From: Aegilops tauschii subsp. strangulata
Lineage: Eukaryota > Streptophyta > Magnoliopsida > Poales > Poaceae
Assembly (NCBI RefSeq): GCF_002575655.3
Contig: NC_053040.3
Location: forward strand, 226,190,628 to 226,254,627
Length of the DNA: 64,000 nt
Direction: 5' to 3'
Made by a program: the position numbers and the translations under genes. Of this stretch, positions 11,738 to 22,631 are shown one piece after another (positions within the stretch are counted from its first letter, which is position 1; every line of letters starts with the position of its first letter). The notes under the pieces were generated by a model. That model was given only the letters and a program-made list of their open reading frames with translations, did no database searches and was not told the DNA's origin.

Positions 11738-13087
11738 ATGGCATCCAAGAAGAAGACGATCACGGCGATCGGTTCATCGGGGGCCGAACGGCCCATACCA
11801 GTGCGGGCGAGTGGTGGGGTGGTCGCGGACGGAAGCCGAGGCGCGGCCCGCGAACACCCACACCGCTCTGGCAGTCAAAGCCTGGCGAGCGGCGTCGTCC
11901 GTGCGCGGGGCGACGGGCCGCACGCTGCCAAATCCAAAGATGGAGCCGGGCCCCCCGCAGGTGGCGCGAGGCCCTCCAAGGGCGGCATCATGCCACCCAT
12001 CGGCGGCGCGGTGACTTCCAAGACACCTACGCCGATGCCCACGACGCGCTCTTCCCAGGATGTGCGCGACGAGCAGCGTCACCACGCTGGTGACCCCGGG
12101 CGCCGCCGTGGGAAGAGTCCTGCACCTCGTTCGCGGGAAGTAGAAGGCCATCATGCACGCCGAGGCGCTGGCGAAATGGCGCACATCCACAAGGCTATGA
12201 TAGAGCTCCTTCTAACGTGGTTAGAAGTCGGAGCACGTCACGGTCCACGCAGCTTTCGCCGCCACCCACACCAGCAGAAGCTTTGGCGCGCGCGCAGTTG
12301 CTCCTCGACTTCCCTCCTACTGCGGAAAAGCTCGACGAGTGGAGAGCCACGATCCGGAGCCTCGTCGGCATTGCCAACAAAGATGAGCCACGGCTAGTGG
12401 GGCCTTCAGGCCGGCGAACCGTCGAGCCACCGCATGCCAATGGTGGAAGGACCGGAGGCACTGCGGCCACGGTGCACTCTCCTCCCCCACGTCAGCTACC
12501 GCGGGTGCCGGTCCGTCATGATGACGCTTATGATAACATCTCCATAGTGTCGTCCAATCACGGACTCACCACGATCAGCGCCAAGTTCTTCGGGAGCGAG
12601 CCCATGAAGACGCTCGACTACCATCGAGCGGCGGCGCGAAGCGCGTCACCAGTCAGATAGGCGAGCGGGACCCGCTACGGACCACCCAACTCCGGGGGGC
12701 TCCGGTGGCCTACCTTACGAGGTGGGTTGCCCAGCCTTCACCTGTGAGCTGTGGCAGTTCCAGTGGCCCTCCCACCGCACGTTCAAGCCCGATATTGGCG
12801 AGAAGTACAACGGCAAGACCCACCCGTCGGAGTTCCACAGCATCTACACCATCGCGATGCAAGCTGCCGGAGCTCGCGACGACAAGGTGCTTGCCAATTA
12901 CTTCCCGTTGGCACTTAAACCCAATGTAATGTCATGGTTAATGCACTTGCTGGCGGATTCCATTTCTTCTTGGTCGGATTTGTGTCATGAGTTCGTTGGC
13001 ACCTTCACCGGAGGCCACCAAGCTCATGGCCAGGCAAGCGATTTGCATATCATCCCCCAGAAGGAAGGTGAAACCCTGCGGAAGTAG
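11738..13087 (+). pseudogene. Tat element gag, N-terminal and core part
   Basis: The ATG at 11738 (MASKKKTITAIG) follows the primer site and is the likely gag start. The N-terminal half is low-complexity and the frame shifts at least twice (around 12200-12240 and 12600-12720). The retrotransposon gag core is in the frame 12722-13087: FKPDIGEKYNGKTHPSEF, then DDKVLANYFPLALKP and SWSDLCHEFVGTF. This part packages RNA and assembles the particle. It ends with an in-frame TAG at 13085-13087 just before the expected IQRF segment. Confidence 0.8.
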
Positions 13088-13332
13088 ATACAGAGGTTCA
13101 GCCGGGGCAGTACAACATCCCAGATGTTCATCCCGCCGCCGTGATAAGCGCATTCCATCAGAATGTGCGCAACCGCAAGATGCGTGAAGAGCTGGCGATG
13201 AACAAGGTCAAAGATGTGGCCGAACTTTATGTTCTGGCCGACAGGTGCGCTTGAGCTAAAGAGGGGAGGAAGTACCCCGGTGAGGACACCGGTGCGGAAA
13301 CCGACTCCACAGACGAAGACACAGCCGCCCCG

Positions 13333-14661
13333 ATGAAGAAGGGCCGGCGCCGCAACAGAAAGCACAAGGGCAAGACCGTGCTTGCCGTCGAGGGATCCGA
13401 GGACAGCGGCGCCGCCAAGAAGGCCAAGACAGACGACCCCGGCAAGGAAATTGCAGGGTGCGCCGCTTGCCGGGCCTTGGCGGCTGCCGATAAGCCAGGA
13501 GGCTCCGACAAGCAATACTGCAAGATCCACCGCACCAAGGGCCACGACCTCCAGAACTGCCGGCAAGTTGAGCTGCTCGCTGAAAAGCAAAAAGCTGAGT
13601 ATGAGAGGCGGCACAAGGAGAAGGGTCAGGATGGTACCGAGGGATCCGGCAAGACGCTTGGCAGCCAAGGGGGTCGCCGCGGCAAGGATAACCAGCAAGA
13701 GAGGCCCGCCCGAGGCCGCAACAAGAAGCAAGAAGACGATGATCATGACGAGGACGACGAGTCCGGCGAGCATGAGTTCCAAAAGGCTACGGAGGCCATG
13801 TGCGTCGATGGGGGCGCCTCGCTGCACACCTCTCACCGCCAGCTCAAGCAGTGGGCGCGTGAGATCACAGCGACGGAACCATCATTCGATGCTCAAAAGC
13901 GACTGAAGTGGTCCAGCACGCCTATCATTTTTGACACCGAGGACCAGCCTGATCGCACAACTGCGGTCGGGTGTTTGCCGTTGTTGGTTTCGCCAACAAT
14001 ACGCAACCTCAAGGTGACAAAAAAGCTAGTTGACGGCGGGGCCGGTCTGAACTTGATCTCGCCTGTTGTGATCAAAAGGCTGCCAATTCCTGATGGAGAC
14101 CTCGAAGAGACGGGCACATTTCAAGGGGTCAACCCAGGAAGGAGTCAGCCGACGGGTAAGGTCACGCTGCCCGTGACGTTTGGAGGCGAGTTAAACTATA
14201 GGACGGAGAGGATTGTTTTCGATGTAGCCGGGATCCCCTTGCCCTACAACAGGATCCTCGGCCGCCCAGCACTAGCCAAGTTCATGGCGGTCTCACATTA
14301 CGCCTACAACATGCTGAAGATGCCAGGGCCGACGACCATCATCACCGTCCCCTCCGACAAGAAGGATGCACTGATCTGCGCTGACCAACTCTACCGGAAG
14401 GCAGTTGCGGCGACTGCCGCCAAGGCACTTGCTCCTGCCACCGAAGCCCTGGGAGGGAAGAAGACCGGCAGGACCTCTCGCACCCACTCCGGCAAGCGCA
14501 ACTCTTCGGAGTGTAGTGCTCTCATCAAGGACGTGCCAGAGAGCTCCACCGGCAAGAGCAAGAAATCCAGAGCTACACCACCAGAGACCAAGAAGGTGTC
14601 CGTCAAGGAGGATGGCATGGGAGGGGCTTTTACCATAAGCTCCACCCTCGACAGCAAATAG
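13333..14661 (+). CDS. Tat element gag C-terminus and protease
   Basis: This open frame of 442 codons starts with a basic, low-complexity linker. A zinc-knuckle-like segment CKIHRTKGHDLQNC (about residues 64-77) has an atypical C-H-H-C spacing. The aspartic protease follows, with LVDGGAGLNLIS (about 234-245) as the active-site loop and ILGRPALAKFMAVSHYA near residues 305-320. The loop has D-G-G where D-S/T-G is usual. The frame ends with TAG at 14659-14661, after which the N-terminal pol sequence begins (VLRANVDVFAWQ). Confidence 0.82.
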   Translation: MKKGRRRNRKHKGKTVLAVEGSEDSGAAKKAKTDDPGKEIAGCAACRALAAADKPGGSDKQYCKIHRTKGHDLQNCRQVELLAEKQKAEYERRHKEKGQDGTEGSGKTLGSQGGRRGKDNQQERPARGRNKKQEDDDHDEDDESGEHEFQKATEAMCVDGGASLHTSHRQLKQWAREITATEPSFDAQKRLKWSSTPIIFDTEDQPDRTTAVGCLPLLVSPTIRNLKVTKKLVDGGAGLNLISPVVIKRLPIPDGDLEETGTFQGVNPGRSQPTGKVTLPVTFGGELNYRTERIVFDVAGIPLPYNRILGRPALAKFMAVSHYAYNMLKMPGPTTIITVPSDKKDALICADQLYRKAVAATAAKALAPATEALGGKKTGRTSRTHSGKRNSSECSALIKDVPESSTGKSKKSRATPPETKKVSVKEDGMGGAFTISSTLDSK

Positions 14662-14662
14662 G

Positions 14663-16453
14663 ATGGCACGCTCGTCACTGTCCTGCGGGCGAATGTCGAT
14701 GTGTTTGCATGGCAAGCATCCGTCCGACAAACTTCTCGGGTTCTTTGTCTCACAGCATGGGATCGAGGCGAATCCAGACAAGATCAAGGCCATTGAGCAA
14801 ATTGAGGCGCCTAGGCGGATCAAGGATGTGCGCCGGCTCACTGGCTGCGTTGCCGCCATGAGCAGGTTCATCTTCAAGTCTACCGAGCGTGCCCTTCCCT
14901 TTTTCAAAATCTTGAAGAAGGCAGGCCCAATGGAATGGACCCCAGAGGCCGAGGCAGCCTTGCATGATTTGAAGAAGTACCTCTCCTCTACGCCAATACT
15001 GGTTGCACCTAAACCACAAGAACCATTGCTGCTATATCTAGCGGCAACGAACCAAGTGGTCAGCTCCGCGCTAGTGGCACAGAGGGAGGTCGACGAAGAG
15101 GCAGTGGCAACGGCAGGGCTGGCGGATGGAAAACCAGAGATACCCCCGGCAAGGCCTGGTGCCGGCAAGGCAAGGCCCCCGGCAGAGTCTGACGCTGGCG
15201 AAGCAGAAGCAATGCAACCAAATGAGATGGTACAGAAGAAGAAGATGATGCAGCACCTGGTTTACTTTGCCAGCTCCCTCTTGCAGGGGGCTAGGTCATG
15301 GTACTCCGGTGTGCAGAAATTCCTCTTCGGCCTCCTTATGGCCTCAAGGAAGCTGCGTCATTACTTCCAAGCACACGAAAGCACCGTCGTCACCCGCCTC
15401 CCGTTGCAACGGATATTACATCACCCAGACGCAACCGGGAGGATTGTGGAATGGGCCTTGGAACTGTCAAGCTTTGGGTTGAAGTTTCAAAGCACTTCGA
15501 CAATTCAGAGTAGAGTCTTGGTGGAGTTCATTGCGGAATGGACCTCAACGCCTGACGAAGAGATTCAGGAGACCGCTCTCCCCAGCAAGAAAGCAAGTCG
15601 CGACTGGATTATGTACTTTGACGGGGCTTTCTCACTGCAAGGCGCCGGTGCTGGTGTGTTACTCGTCGCACCCACCGGAGAGCACCTCAAGTATGTAGTC
15701 CAGATGCACTTTCCCAGGGAGATGTCAACAAACAACACTGCTGAATACGAGGGGTTGCTTGCCCGTCTCAGGATCGCGGCAGACCTCAGGATCAAGAAGA
15801 TCATCATCAGGGGTGATTCACAGCTTGTCGTCAAGCAAGTTAACAAAGATAATCAAAGCCCATTGATGTAGGCCTACGTAGATGAAGTGAGGAAGCTGGA
15901 AGAGCGTTTTGACGGTATACAAGCGGAGCATGTTCCCCGAGTGGAGAACGGCATCGCCGACTACTTGTCGAAACGCGCTGCCGTCAAGTTGCCTGTGGAA
16001 CCAGGTAATTTTGTGCTTCAGTTAACTCAACCATCCGTTGAACCATCAACAGAGCAGAACAAGCGGAGGAAATTAGTCCCCGGCAAGTACTTTCCCGCCG
16101 AGCTCCCAAGAGCCACCGGCAAAGATGTTGCCATGGACACTGAGCCTGCCATGGGGCAACAGACTCCGGCAGGGCGTCAAGCCCTGGCCGTAGAGACAGC
16201 CGCTCTCATGGCAGAGGAAATGCCTTTGGTCCTTGCCGTCGAGCCCCATGCTCCAGCATGGGCACATCATACCGTCCGATTCCTCCAGACAGGGGAACTC
16301 CCTGAGGAGCAGGAAGAAGCAGAGAAAGTAGCCCGTCAGTCTGCCAAGTATCAGTTCGCCGACGACATTCTGTACAGAAAAAGATCAAACGGTGTGAAAT
16401 TGAAGTGTATTCCCCGAGATGAAGGACTGGGGCTGTTGGCGGAGATACACTGA
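14663..16453 (+). pseudogene. Tat element pol with RT core deleted; RNase H, second RNase H
   Basis: The text passes from the N-terminal pol motif NVDVFAWQ (about 14700-14715) directly, in a shifted frame, to the region after the RT palm (DKLLGFFVSQHGIEANPDKI, from 14725). No YxDD-type catalytic motif exists, so most of the RT domain (about 0.6 kb by family length) is missing. The first RNase H/connection region follows (PLLLYLAATNQVV, VYFASSLLQGA, RKLRHYFQAH). Then comes an archaeal-type RNase H (WIMYFDGAFSLQGAGAGV, TNNTAEYEGL, GDSQLVVKQVN) with D, E and D acidic residues visible. An in-frame TAG sits at 15869-15871 and a TGA at 16451-16453. Confidence 0.88.
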
Positions 16454-17494
16454 GGCATATGTGGCTCTCACATAGGGTCGAGGGCCCTTGCCGGCAAGGC
16501 ATTCCGGCAAGGTTTCTTCTGGCCCACAACCCTCCAGGATGCAACAGCACTAGTAACCAGGTGTGAAGTGTGCCAGTTCCATTCAAAGAAGCTTCATCAA
16601 CCAGCTCAAGCTCTCCAAACAATCCCTCTTTCCTGGCCATTCTCGGTCTGGGGGCTCGACATACTGCGCCCCTTTCCCCGTGCTGTCGGGGGCTTTGGGT
16701 ACTTGTATGTTGCAATCGACAAGTTCACAAAGAGGCCGGAGGTGGAGGCAGTGAGAAAGATGACAGCACAATCAGCCGTCAAGTTCATCAAGGGGCTAGT
16801 CTGCCACTTTGGTGTGCCAAATAGAGTCATCACCGACAACGGCTCGCAGTTCACGAGCCGCGTCTTCATGCAGTACATCCAGGACCTCGGCAGCAAGGTT
16901 TGTTTTGCTTCTGTTGCACACCCACGAAGCAACGACCATGCTGAGAGGGCGAACACTGAAGTATTGCGGGGCCTCCAGACAAGAACTTTTGACAAGCTGC
17001 ACAAGTGCGGACGGCGCTGGATTGATGAATTGCCGGCGGTTCTTTGGTCAATCAGAACGACACCAAATCGAGCCACCAGCCAGACACCTTTCTCCCTTGT
17101 TTACGGGGTAGAAGCAGTTCTCCCCACGGAACTCACGTACAGGTCACCCCAAGTGCTCGCTTATGATGAGTTTGAGCAAGAGCAATTGCGGCAAGATGAC
17201 GCAACGCTCCTCGAGGAAGATCGTCTTCGGGCGACTATGGGAGTAGCGCGCTACCAGCAAGCCTTGTGCCGCTACCATAGCCGCAAGGTTCATGCCCGAA
17301 GCTTTGAGGAAGGCGACCTTGTTCTTCGGCGCGTTCAATCGGCCAAGAATTCCAACAAGTTGACGCCAAAGTGGGAAGGCCCTTATCGGGTAATACGAGT
17401 CACCAGGCCTAGCGCAGTCCGCCTGGAGATCGAAGATGCTATTCCAGTGAGCAACTCTTGGAACATCAAACATCGTCGCAAGTTTTACCCATAA
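16454..17494 (+). CDS. Tat element integrase
   Basis: The reading frame continues from the RNase H region across the TGA at 16451-16453. The HHCC zinc finger is visible (EIH just before the stop, GSH, then CEVC about 16568). The catalytic core shows the first Asp in GLDILRPF, the second in ITDNGSQF and the Glu in HAERANTEVL. A C-terminal domain LTPKWEGPYRV follows, ending at TAA 17492-17494. The core residues look intact, in contrast with the missing RT. Integrase inserts the cDNA and makes the 5-bp target duplication seen here. Confidence 0.88.
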   Translation, partial: GICGSHIGSRALAGKAFRQGFFWPTTLQDATALVTRCEVCQFHSKKLHQPAQALQTIPLSWPFSVWGLDILRPFPRAVGGFGYLYVAIDKFTKRPEVEAVRKMTAQSAVKFIKGLVCHFGVPNRVITDNGSQFTSRVFMQYIQDLGSKVCFASVAHPRSNDHAERANTEVLRGLQTRTFDKLHKCGRRWIDELPAVLWSIRTTPNRATSQTPFSLVYGVEAVLPTELTYRSPQVLAYDEFEQEQLRQDDATLLEEDRLRATMGVARYQQALCRYHSRKVHARSFEEGDLVLRRVQSAKNSNKLTPKWEGPYRVIRVTRPSAVRLEIEDAIPVSNSWNIKHRRKFYP

Positions 17495-18221
17495 GGCACG
17501 GTTGCCGGGCCCCCCGGCAGACCACCTTTTGTACAAGCCTTGCCGGCGAGGCATGTAACCCTCTGTACAAAGCCAGGCGCGGACCCTGAGCATAAATAAA
17601 CGAAGCGCTGGCGCCCTAAGTTTTAGCGTGCATGCTAGGTTGAGTCTCTCCCTCGGTTAGGGTTGATAGTGCTTAGCGGCGACTAACCCCTAGCATAGAG
17701 GTCGAGTGTGTATCTTTCTGTTTCTTCCCATCCTTTTTAGGTTCGCAGGGTGCATGGACATTTCTGCTGAGCTGTTTGGAGGAAAGAGAACAGGCCGGCA
17801 TCCCTGACCCTGGCAAGCCAAGGTTGCCGGGGGCTACGGATCCGAAGGTCCGACCACGGCAAGCCAAGACTGTCGGGGGCCACAACATCAGATAAGTTTT
17901 CTGTTCCCCACTCCCTACTTCCGTATGAAACTTGAACGTACAAGACTTCGCTCACTCTTATACGATCATGCTCCCTCTTTCCCATGTGCAAAAAAACCTT
18001 ACTTTGGGCCGGGACTTGGTCGTAGCACGGTGGGAAGGGGACGGGCGAAGGGCCCAATCCTGCTTTGCCCCTACCTCCGCCATGGGCGTGAGTGTAGTCG
18101 AGCTTCAGAGCTGGAGGACGGCAAGGAATGTTGTCGGGTTATAATGTTTATCCGAAGATAACGATGACTCGTTCCTTGGTGTGGCCCCCGCCCACGCACA
18201 AAAGAAACCAGGCAAACACCC
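17495..18221 (+). other. 3' untranslated region between integrase and the antisense gene
   Basis: There is no convincing gene. A likely polyadenylation region of the sense transcript lies at 17590-17602 (GCATAAATAAACG). Repeated GCCGGGGGC / GGCAAGCCAAG motifs occur at 17810-17885. The antisense gene's transcript is expected to end near 18222-18235, so sense and antisense units converge here. Confidence 0.5.
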
Positions 18222-18483
18222 TTCTTTTCATTCATACGTTGTTAACAAGTACAATTCATACGGAATGTATGCCTGAGCGAGGGGATTACAAGGTCTAAAT
18301 TCTACTAAGGCCCGTAGGCTTACAAAATAAAAAAAGATAAGTGCCCCGTGATCCCCGTTCTTGCCCTTTTCCTCCCAGGTGCGGCAGGTGAAGGCGAAAA
18401 AGGGGCGATGGGGAACGCGCCAATGGAGAGCTTGACGAGGAAGGCCCTCAGCATGGCACGTGGCCAAGGGAGGGGCGACACAG
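18222..18483 (-). other. 3' untranslated region of the antisense B3 gene
   Basis: On the minus strand after the acidic tail there is a T-rich stretch with TTTTGTAAG (about 18320-18330). A near-canonical poly(A) signal in AATGAAAAG (about 18224-18232) follows. Both are typical far-upstream and near-upstream elements of plant transcripts. Confidence 0.4.
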
Positions 18484-18933
18484 TCAGTCGGAGACCGAGT
18501 CGGCGTCCCCCCGCTCGACACCCTCATCGTCGCTGTCGCTGTCCTCCTCGTCACTCCCACTTGAGGAAGAGTCTTCGTCATTTCAGGAGCTCTCCACGCA
18601 AGACTTTAGGCGAGTTCCAAAGTCTCCAAAGACCTTGACAGAGAGCAGGTCGTTCGCCATTAATTTGAAATAGAGAACGAGCCCCGCCGTCAGGCTGTGG
18701 ATGCGAGCAAAGTTCTTCCATCCGCGGCGAAGATACATGACGTGAGGGGCGGGAAAATCGACATCAACCCGGGTGCTGCCATTCCCGCAGCCCCTCATAT
18801 GCAATCTCAAAGTCTGTGGCGGGTCGAGCTCCATCTCCCGAGCAAATGGAGTAGGAAGACAAAGACGACAGCGCGCTGGCCGGTGCAACCTGATGAAGAA
18901 CTCGCGAGGCTGGTCCCCGACGTGGCCCTCCAT
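18484..18933 (-). pseudogene. Antisense B3-domain gene of the Tat element
   Basis: On the minus strand from ATG 18933 the protein begins MEGHVGDQPREFFIRL and has the order of a plant B3 DNA-binding domain. A strand FFIRLHRP is followed by the CRLCLPTPFARE segment, LRLHMRG, a STRVDVDF strand, then LRRGWKNFARIHSL, GLVLYFKL and LLSVKVF. An in-frame TGA (18583-18585) precedes a 32-residue Ser/Asp/Glu-rich acidic tail ending at 18484. Upstream in the same frame (to about 19050) is an Arg-Gly-rich stretch. An ATG in another frame at 19055 could join it through one indel in a G-rich run, so the real start may be there. B3 proteins bind DNA in the nucleus; the role in a retrotransposon is unknown. 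It could be captured from a host gene. Confidence 0.75.
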
Positions 18934-19212
18934 TGGGGGAGGGACCGCCGGCGGAGGTGAGGCCGGTGCGCCACCCCGTCCTCCTCTTCCCCGAGCGCCA
19001 CGGCGACCTCGTCCTCGCCCCTCCCCCTTCCCCTCGCGGCCGGCTCCGCCGCCATGAGCTCTTGGGAAGGAGGGGCGCGTTGTCAAGCGAAGACCCTTGT
19101 CGCCACCGTCGAAGCACCGGCGCGCCCTCTCGCCATAGCAAAAGAAAGAAAGAAGCCAAGGTGGAAGGAGGCGGATGGTGAAAGATTGAGGGGTGCCATC
19201 CCCCCTCCCCTT

Positions 19213-19260
19213 CTTATAAAGGGGCGGGGTCGGGGCTCGGCCGCCCCACTCAACCAATCC
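19213..19260 (-). promoter_or_regulatory. Probable promoter of the antisense B3 gene
   Basis: Read on the minus strand, a CCAAT-box core (ATTGG, 19254-19258) is followed about 35 bp later by TTTATAAG (19213-19220), a TATA box, in a GC-rich setting. The B3 gene begins 160-280 bp downstream. This suggests the antisense gene is transcribed by its own promoter, not by an LTR. Confidence 0.55.
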
Positions 19261-19275
19261 GGCCATCAGGAGCAC

Positions 19276-19756
19276 AGGGAATCAAGACCGACCCGCTGCT
19301 TCAATCATCAGTGGCCCGGTTTCCCGCCTCGTCATTCAAGGCCCGCACCCACCGCCTACCATCTTCAAGGCATGGAGGACACATGGCGAGCAAACAGAAA
19401 TCAAGGGGACGAGGGAGGCGACCGTTTTCCACCCCGTGATCGTGGGGCACGGTTGCCTCAAAAGCCACGGCTCGAGTCCACTCAGTAAATGAGCCGTGCC
19501 CCTGCGTTTTCCTCTTTTTAGGGGGAGGCGAGAGCCGCCTCTTTACCATGATGTGACGCATGAGGGCAACAGCCGCCCCACGCACGACCCCCACGTCACG
19601 CACGGCCCTCCACGTTGCGCATTCAACGCGGGTCGTGGGGAAGCGCAACGAGCGAAGGAGTTACTACAGTAAAAATCCGCCTGCCTACCCACGCACCGTT
19701 CTGGGCCTAGCCCAACAACACGTTGCGCTTATGTGTGGCCCACGCCCGGGGGCTCC
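19276..19756 (+). other. Region between antisense promoter and 3' LTR
   Basis: No gene is seen. The last bases before the LTR, GCCCGGGGGCTCC (19744-19756), serve as the polypurine tract. Confidence 0.5.
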
Positions 19757-20922
19757 TGTCGGTGTACAAAAGTAGGGGCTCTCCTTTTTACCCCTCTACT
19801 TGTGCACAGACAGTCAGAGCCGCACCTGCAGCCATACTTAAGCAGGGCAAAGGGAGGAAGTAAAAGCACAAGACAGGCAAAGCAACGCCAAGACCAGAGA
19901 CACAAAGAGCAAGAGGGCGAGGTGGACTCCCCCCGGAAAGACCCTTGCCGGGGCGGCCACCGCTGCCCGGCAAGACCCTTGCCGGGGCAACTTGCCCAAT
20001 GCCAGCAGAGCGCGCCACCCTTGAGCCCAAGGGTTCCAACACCATCAGCCACATTGGAACCAAGGCTCGGGAGGCACCCCCATGGTGGCATGCAGATCTT
20101 TGTGAAGATCACAAAGACACAAGATCAGATGAGGACCAGAAGACGACGATCCTCGCGAGATCCTCGCCGAGGCAATCCACGAGACCTCCGGCAAGATCCT
20201 TGCGGGGGACGACCGCGATGTCACGTCAAGACCCTTGCCGAGGCATCGGCAAGGCCCTTGCCGAGGACACCTGCGGGGCCGCAGCCAGGCCCGCGTCTGC
20301 CAAGACTCCACCGCCGTTCCAATACAGCTGCCAGCCCAACCTGCTGGGCAGGCACCTGCGTGGCAACGTGCGGCTTCCAGGCCAACTCAGCAAGCACCTG
20401 CGTGGTGGCATGCAGATCTTCGTGAAGACCCTACCACCACGCCATCTCAGCAGCCTGCCAGCCTACGTGGCGCTGCATGCCTCGTTGGCCCGGACGCGTG
20501 TCGGAGCGAGGCGGAGCGGCGACGGACGGGACGGGCCACGTTGCCGTCCCCAATAAAGCAACATGACACCTAAGGAGCGCATTTAATGTGCCTTGTCCTG
20601 TAATGACGGGCGATAAGCTTGTACACTGTATACCTTTCCACCTCCTGTGTGCCACTGTGGCAGCCCCTTTTTCTATAAAAGGAGGCCTGAGGCATACTGG
20701 AGGAGGATTTTGATCTTTTGGACGACGCATGCACCGCAGCTAGTTCAAGAGCTCAAGAACACTCAAATATACACTAAAGCAGGACTAGGGTATTACGCAT
20801 CCTCGCCCGAACCTGGGTAAACGATCCTTGTGCTGACCGCCAGACCCGCTCTTTGCACAAACCCGCGCCTGTCAACCGTAGAAGGGATCCCAGTGATTCC
20901 ATAGGTGTCGTTTCCACCGACA
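19757..20922 (+). repeat. 3' LTR of the Tat element
   Basis: It is colinear with 10493-11662 and ends CCACCGACA at 20922, followed by the target duplication GTTTG. The TATA box TATAAAA is at 20674-20680. Confidence 0.93.
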
Positions 20923-20927
20923 GTTTG

Positions 20928-20975
20928 TGATGAGATCAGCAACATAGCTCTCCCTTAGGAATCTTGAGATGACAT
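20928..20975 (-). pseudogene. Third ORF of the Athila-type element, first part
   Basis: The ATG at 20975 begins MSSQDS. A one-base loss then shifts the frame into a stop. In the neighbouring frame the text reads SYVADLITN up to the insertion point, and continues in phase at 10487 (PKSYGDEKHYIW) once the Tat element is removed. A splice-acceptor-like TTTCTGTGTAG lies 14-20 bases before the ATG. Confidence 0.6.
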
Positions 20976-21270
20976 ATTTTCAGATCTACACAGAAAGCAG
21001 CAAGAAAGAGAAAAGAGGATTTTCTCCGCGATACAGTAGTTAACAGGTTCGGGAAGTATATATAGATTTTTTTATCTTGGAGGACAAGCATATGGAAGAA
21101 AAACGGAATACAGAAGGTGTCCCAGGTGGGCACAACCCACCCGGGCGTAGGGGACGCTTCCTGGAAGTTTCTTTATTTCCAAAATCCTAAAATATTCCAA
21201 AACTGATAAAAAATATTTTTGCGGATTTTTCGGAGTTCGTTTACTTACCGTATCACGTACCTCTTTATTT

Positions 21271-22599
21271 TCACGATTCTGGAGTGTTCCAGAATGACTC
21301 TTTTATGTGTTCTTCCGATGTCAAAGTTTGAATAATATTACTTTCAACATTAATAGGCGTACCTGAGATATAATGCTTTATTCGTTGCCCATTGACAACC
21401 TTCGGGTTAGTACCTTCGGAGTTATTTATTTTGATGGGTCTAGACCGGTAAACCTCCTCGATGATGTATGGGCCTTCACATTTTGAGAGGAGCTTTCCTG
21501 CAAAAAATCTAAAACGAGAGTTGTACAAAAGAACATATTCTCCAACTTTAAACTCACGCTTTTGGATTCTTTTGTCATGCCATCTTTTTACTTTTTCTTT
21601 GAATAACTTTGCATTTTTGTAAGCTTGGGTTCTCCATTCATCTGAGTTATATCAAATAACCTCTTTTCACCAGCAATTTTGAAATCATAGTTGAGTTCTT
21701 TAACTGCCCAATATGCTTTATGTTCTAACTCAAGAGGCAAATGGCAAGCTTTTCCATAAACCATTTTATAAGGAGACATGCCCATAGGATTTTTATATGC
21801 TGTTCTATAAGCCCAAAGTGCATCATCTAATTTCTTAGACCAATTCTTCCTGGACCTATTAACAGTCTTTTGCAAAATTAATTTTATTTCTCTATTGCTA
21901 AGTTCAACTGGACCACTAGACTGAGGATGATAGGGTGATGCAATTCTATGGTTAACATCATACTTAGCAAGCATCTTACGGAAAGCACCATGAATAAAGT
22001 GTGAACCACTATCAGTCACTAAATATCTAGGGACTGCAAACCTTGGGAAAATAACTTCCTTAAGCATTTTAATAGAGGTGTTGTGATCAGCACTACTAGC
22101 TGGAATAGCTTCTACCCATTTAGTAACATAATCAACAGCAACCAAAATATGTGTATACCCATTAGAGGAAGGAAAACGTCCCATGTAATCAAATCCCCAA
22201 ACATCAAATGGTTCAACAGCAAGTGAATAATTCATAGGCATTTCTTGTCGCTTACCGATATTACCTATTCTTTCACATTCATCACAAGATGAGACAAATT
22301 TACGGGGCATCCTTCTGAGTAGCAGGCCAATAAAATCCAGATTGCAATACCTTGTGAGCAGTTCTATCTCCATCATGATGCCCTCCGTAAGCTTCGGAGT
22401 GACATTTCCGTAGGATTTGTCCCTGTTCATGCTCAGGTACACAACGTCTAATAATACTATCTACTCCTTCTTTAAAAAGATATGGGTCATCCCAAAAGTA
22501 ATGTCTTAAATCATAGAAGAATTTTTTTCTTTTGTTGGTATGTAAATTTAGGTGGTAAATATTTAGCAACAATGTAATTAGCATAATCAGCATACCCAA
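21271..22599 (-). pseudogene. Athila-type integrase
   Basis: Zinc-finger residues are seen in HSEAYGGHH and SCDECERIGN, separated by a frameshift near 22300-22320. The catalytic core has its first Asp in VWGFDYMG, the second in LVTDSGSHF and the Glu in VELSNREIK. A GQ-to-GP change precedes the Glu. The C-terminal part (FFAGKLLSKCEGPYIIEEVYRS) continues in another frame at 21528-21271. At least two frameshifts make it non-functional. Confidence 0.88.
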
Positions 22600-22631
22600 G
22601 GAGTACTATGAGAAACATTTATTGTAGCTAA

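Larger units (their letters stand above)
10493..20922 (+). mobile_element. Complete Tat-lineage Ty3/gypsy element with antisense cargo gene
   Basis: Two LTRs (10493-11662 and 19757-20922) bound it, and perfect 5-bp target duplications GTTTG flank it (10488-10492, 20923-20927). Inside are a tRNA-Arg-type primer site, gag, protease, RNase H, a second RNase H and integrase, then a 2.2-kb 3' region with an antisense B3-domain gene. The duplicated RNase H and the antisense extra gene mark the Tat lineage. The reverse-transcriptase core is deleted. The LTRs differ at roughly 40-50 sites by eye (about 4%), so the insertion is fairly recent. Confidence 0.93.
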
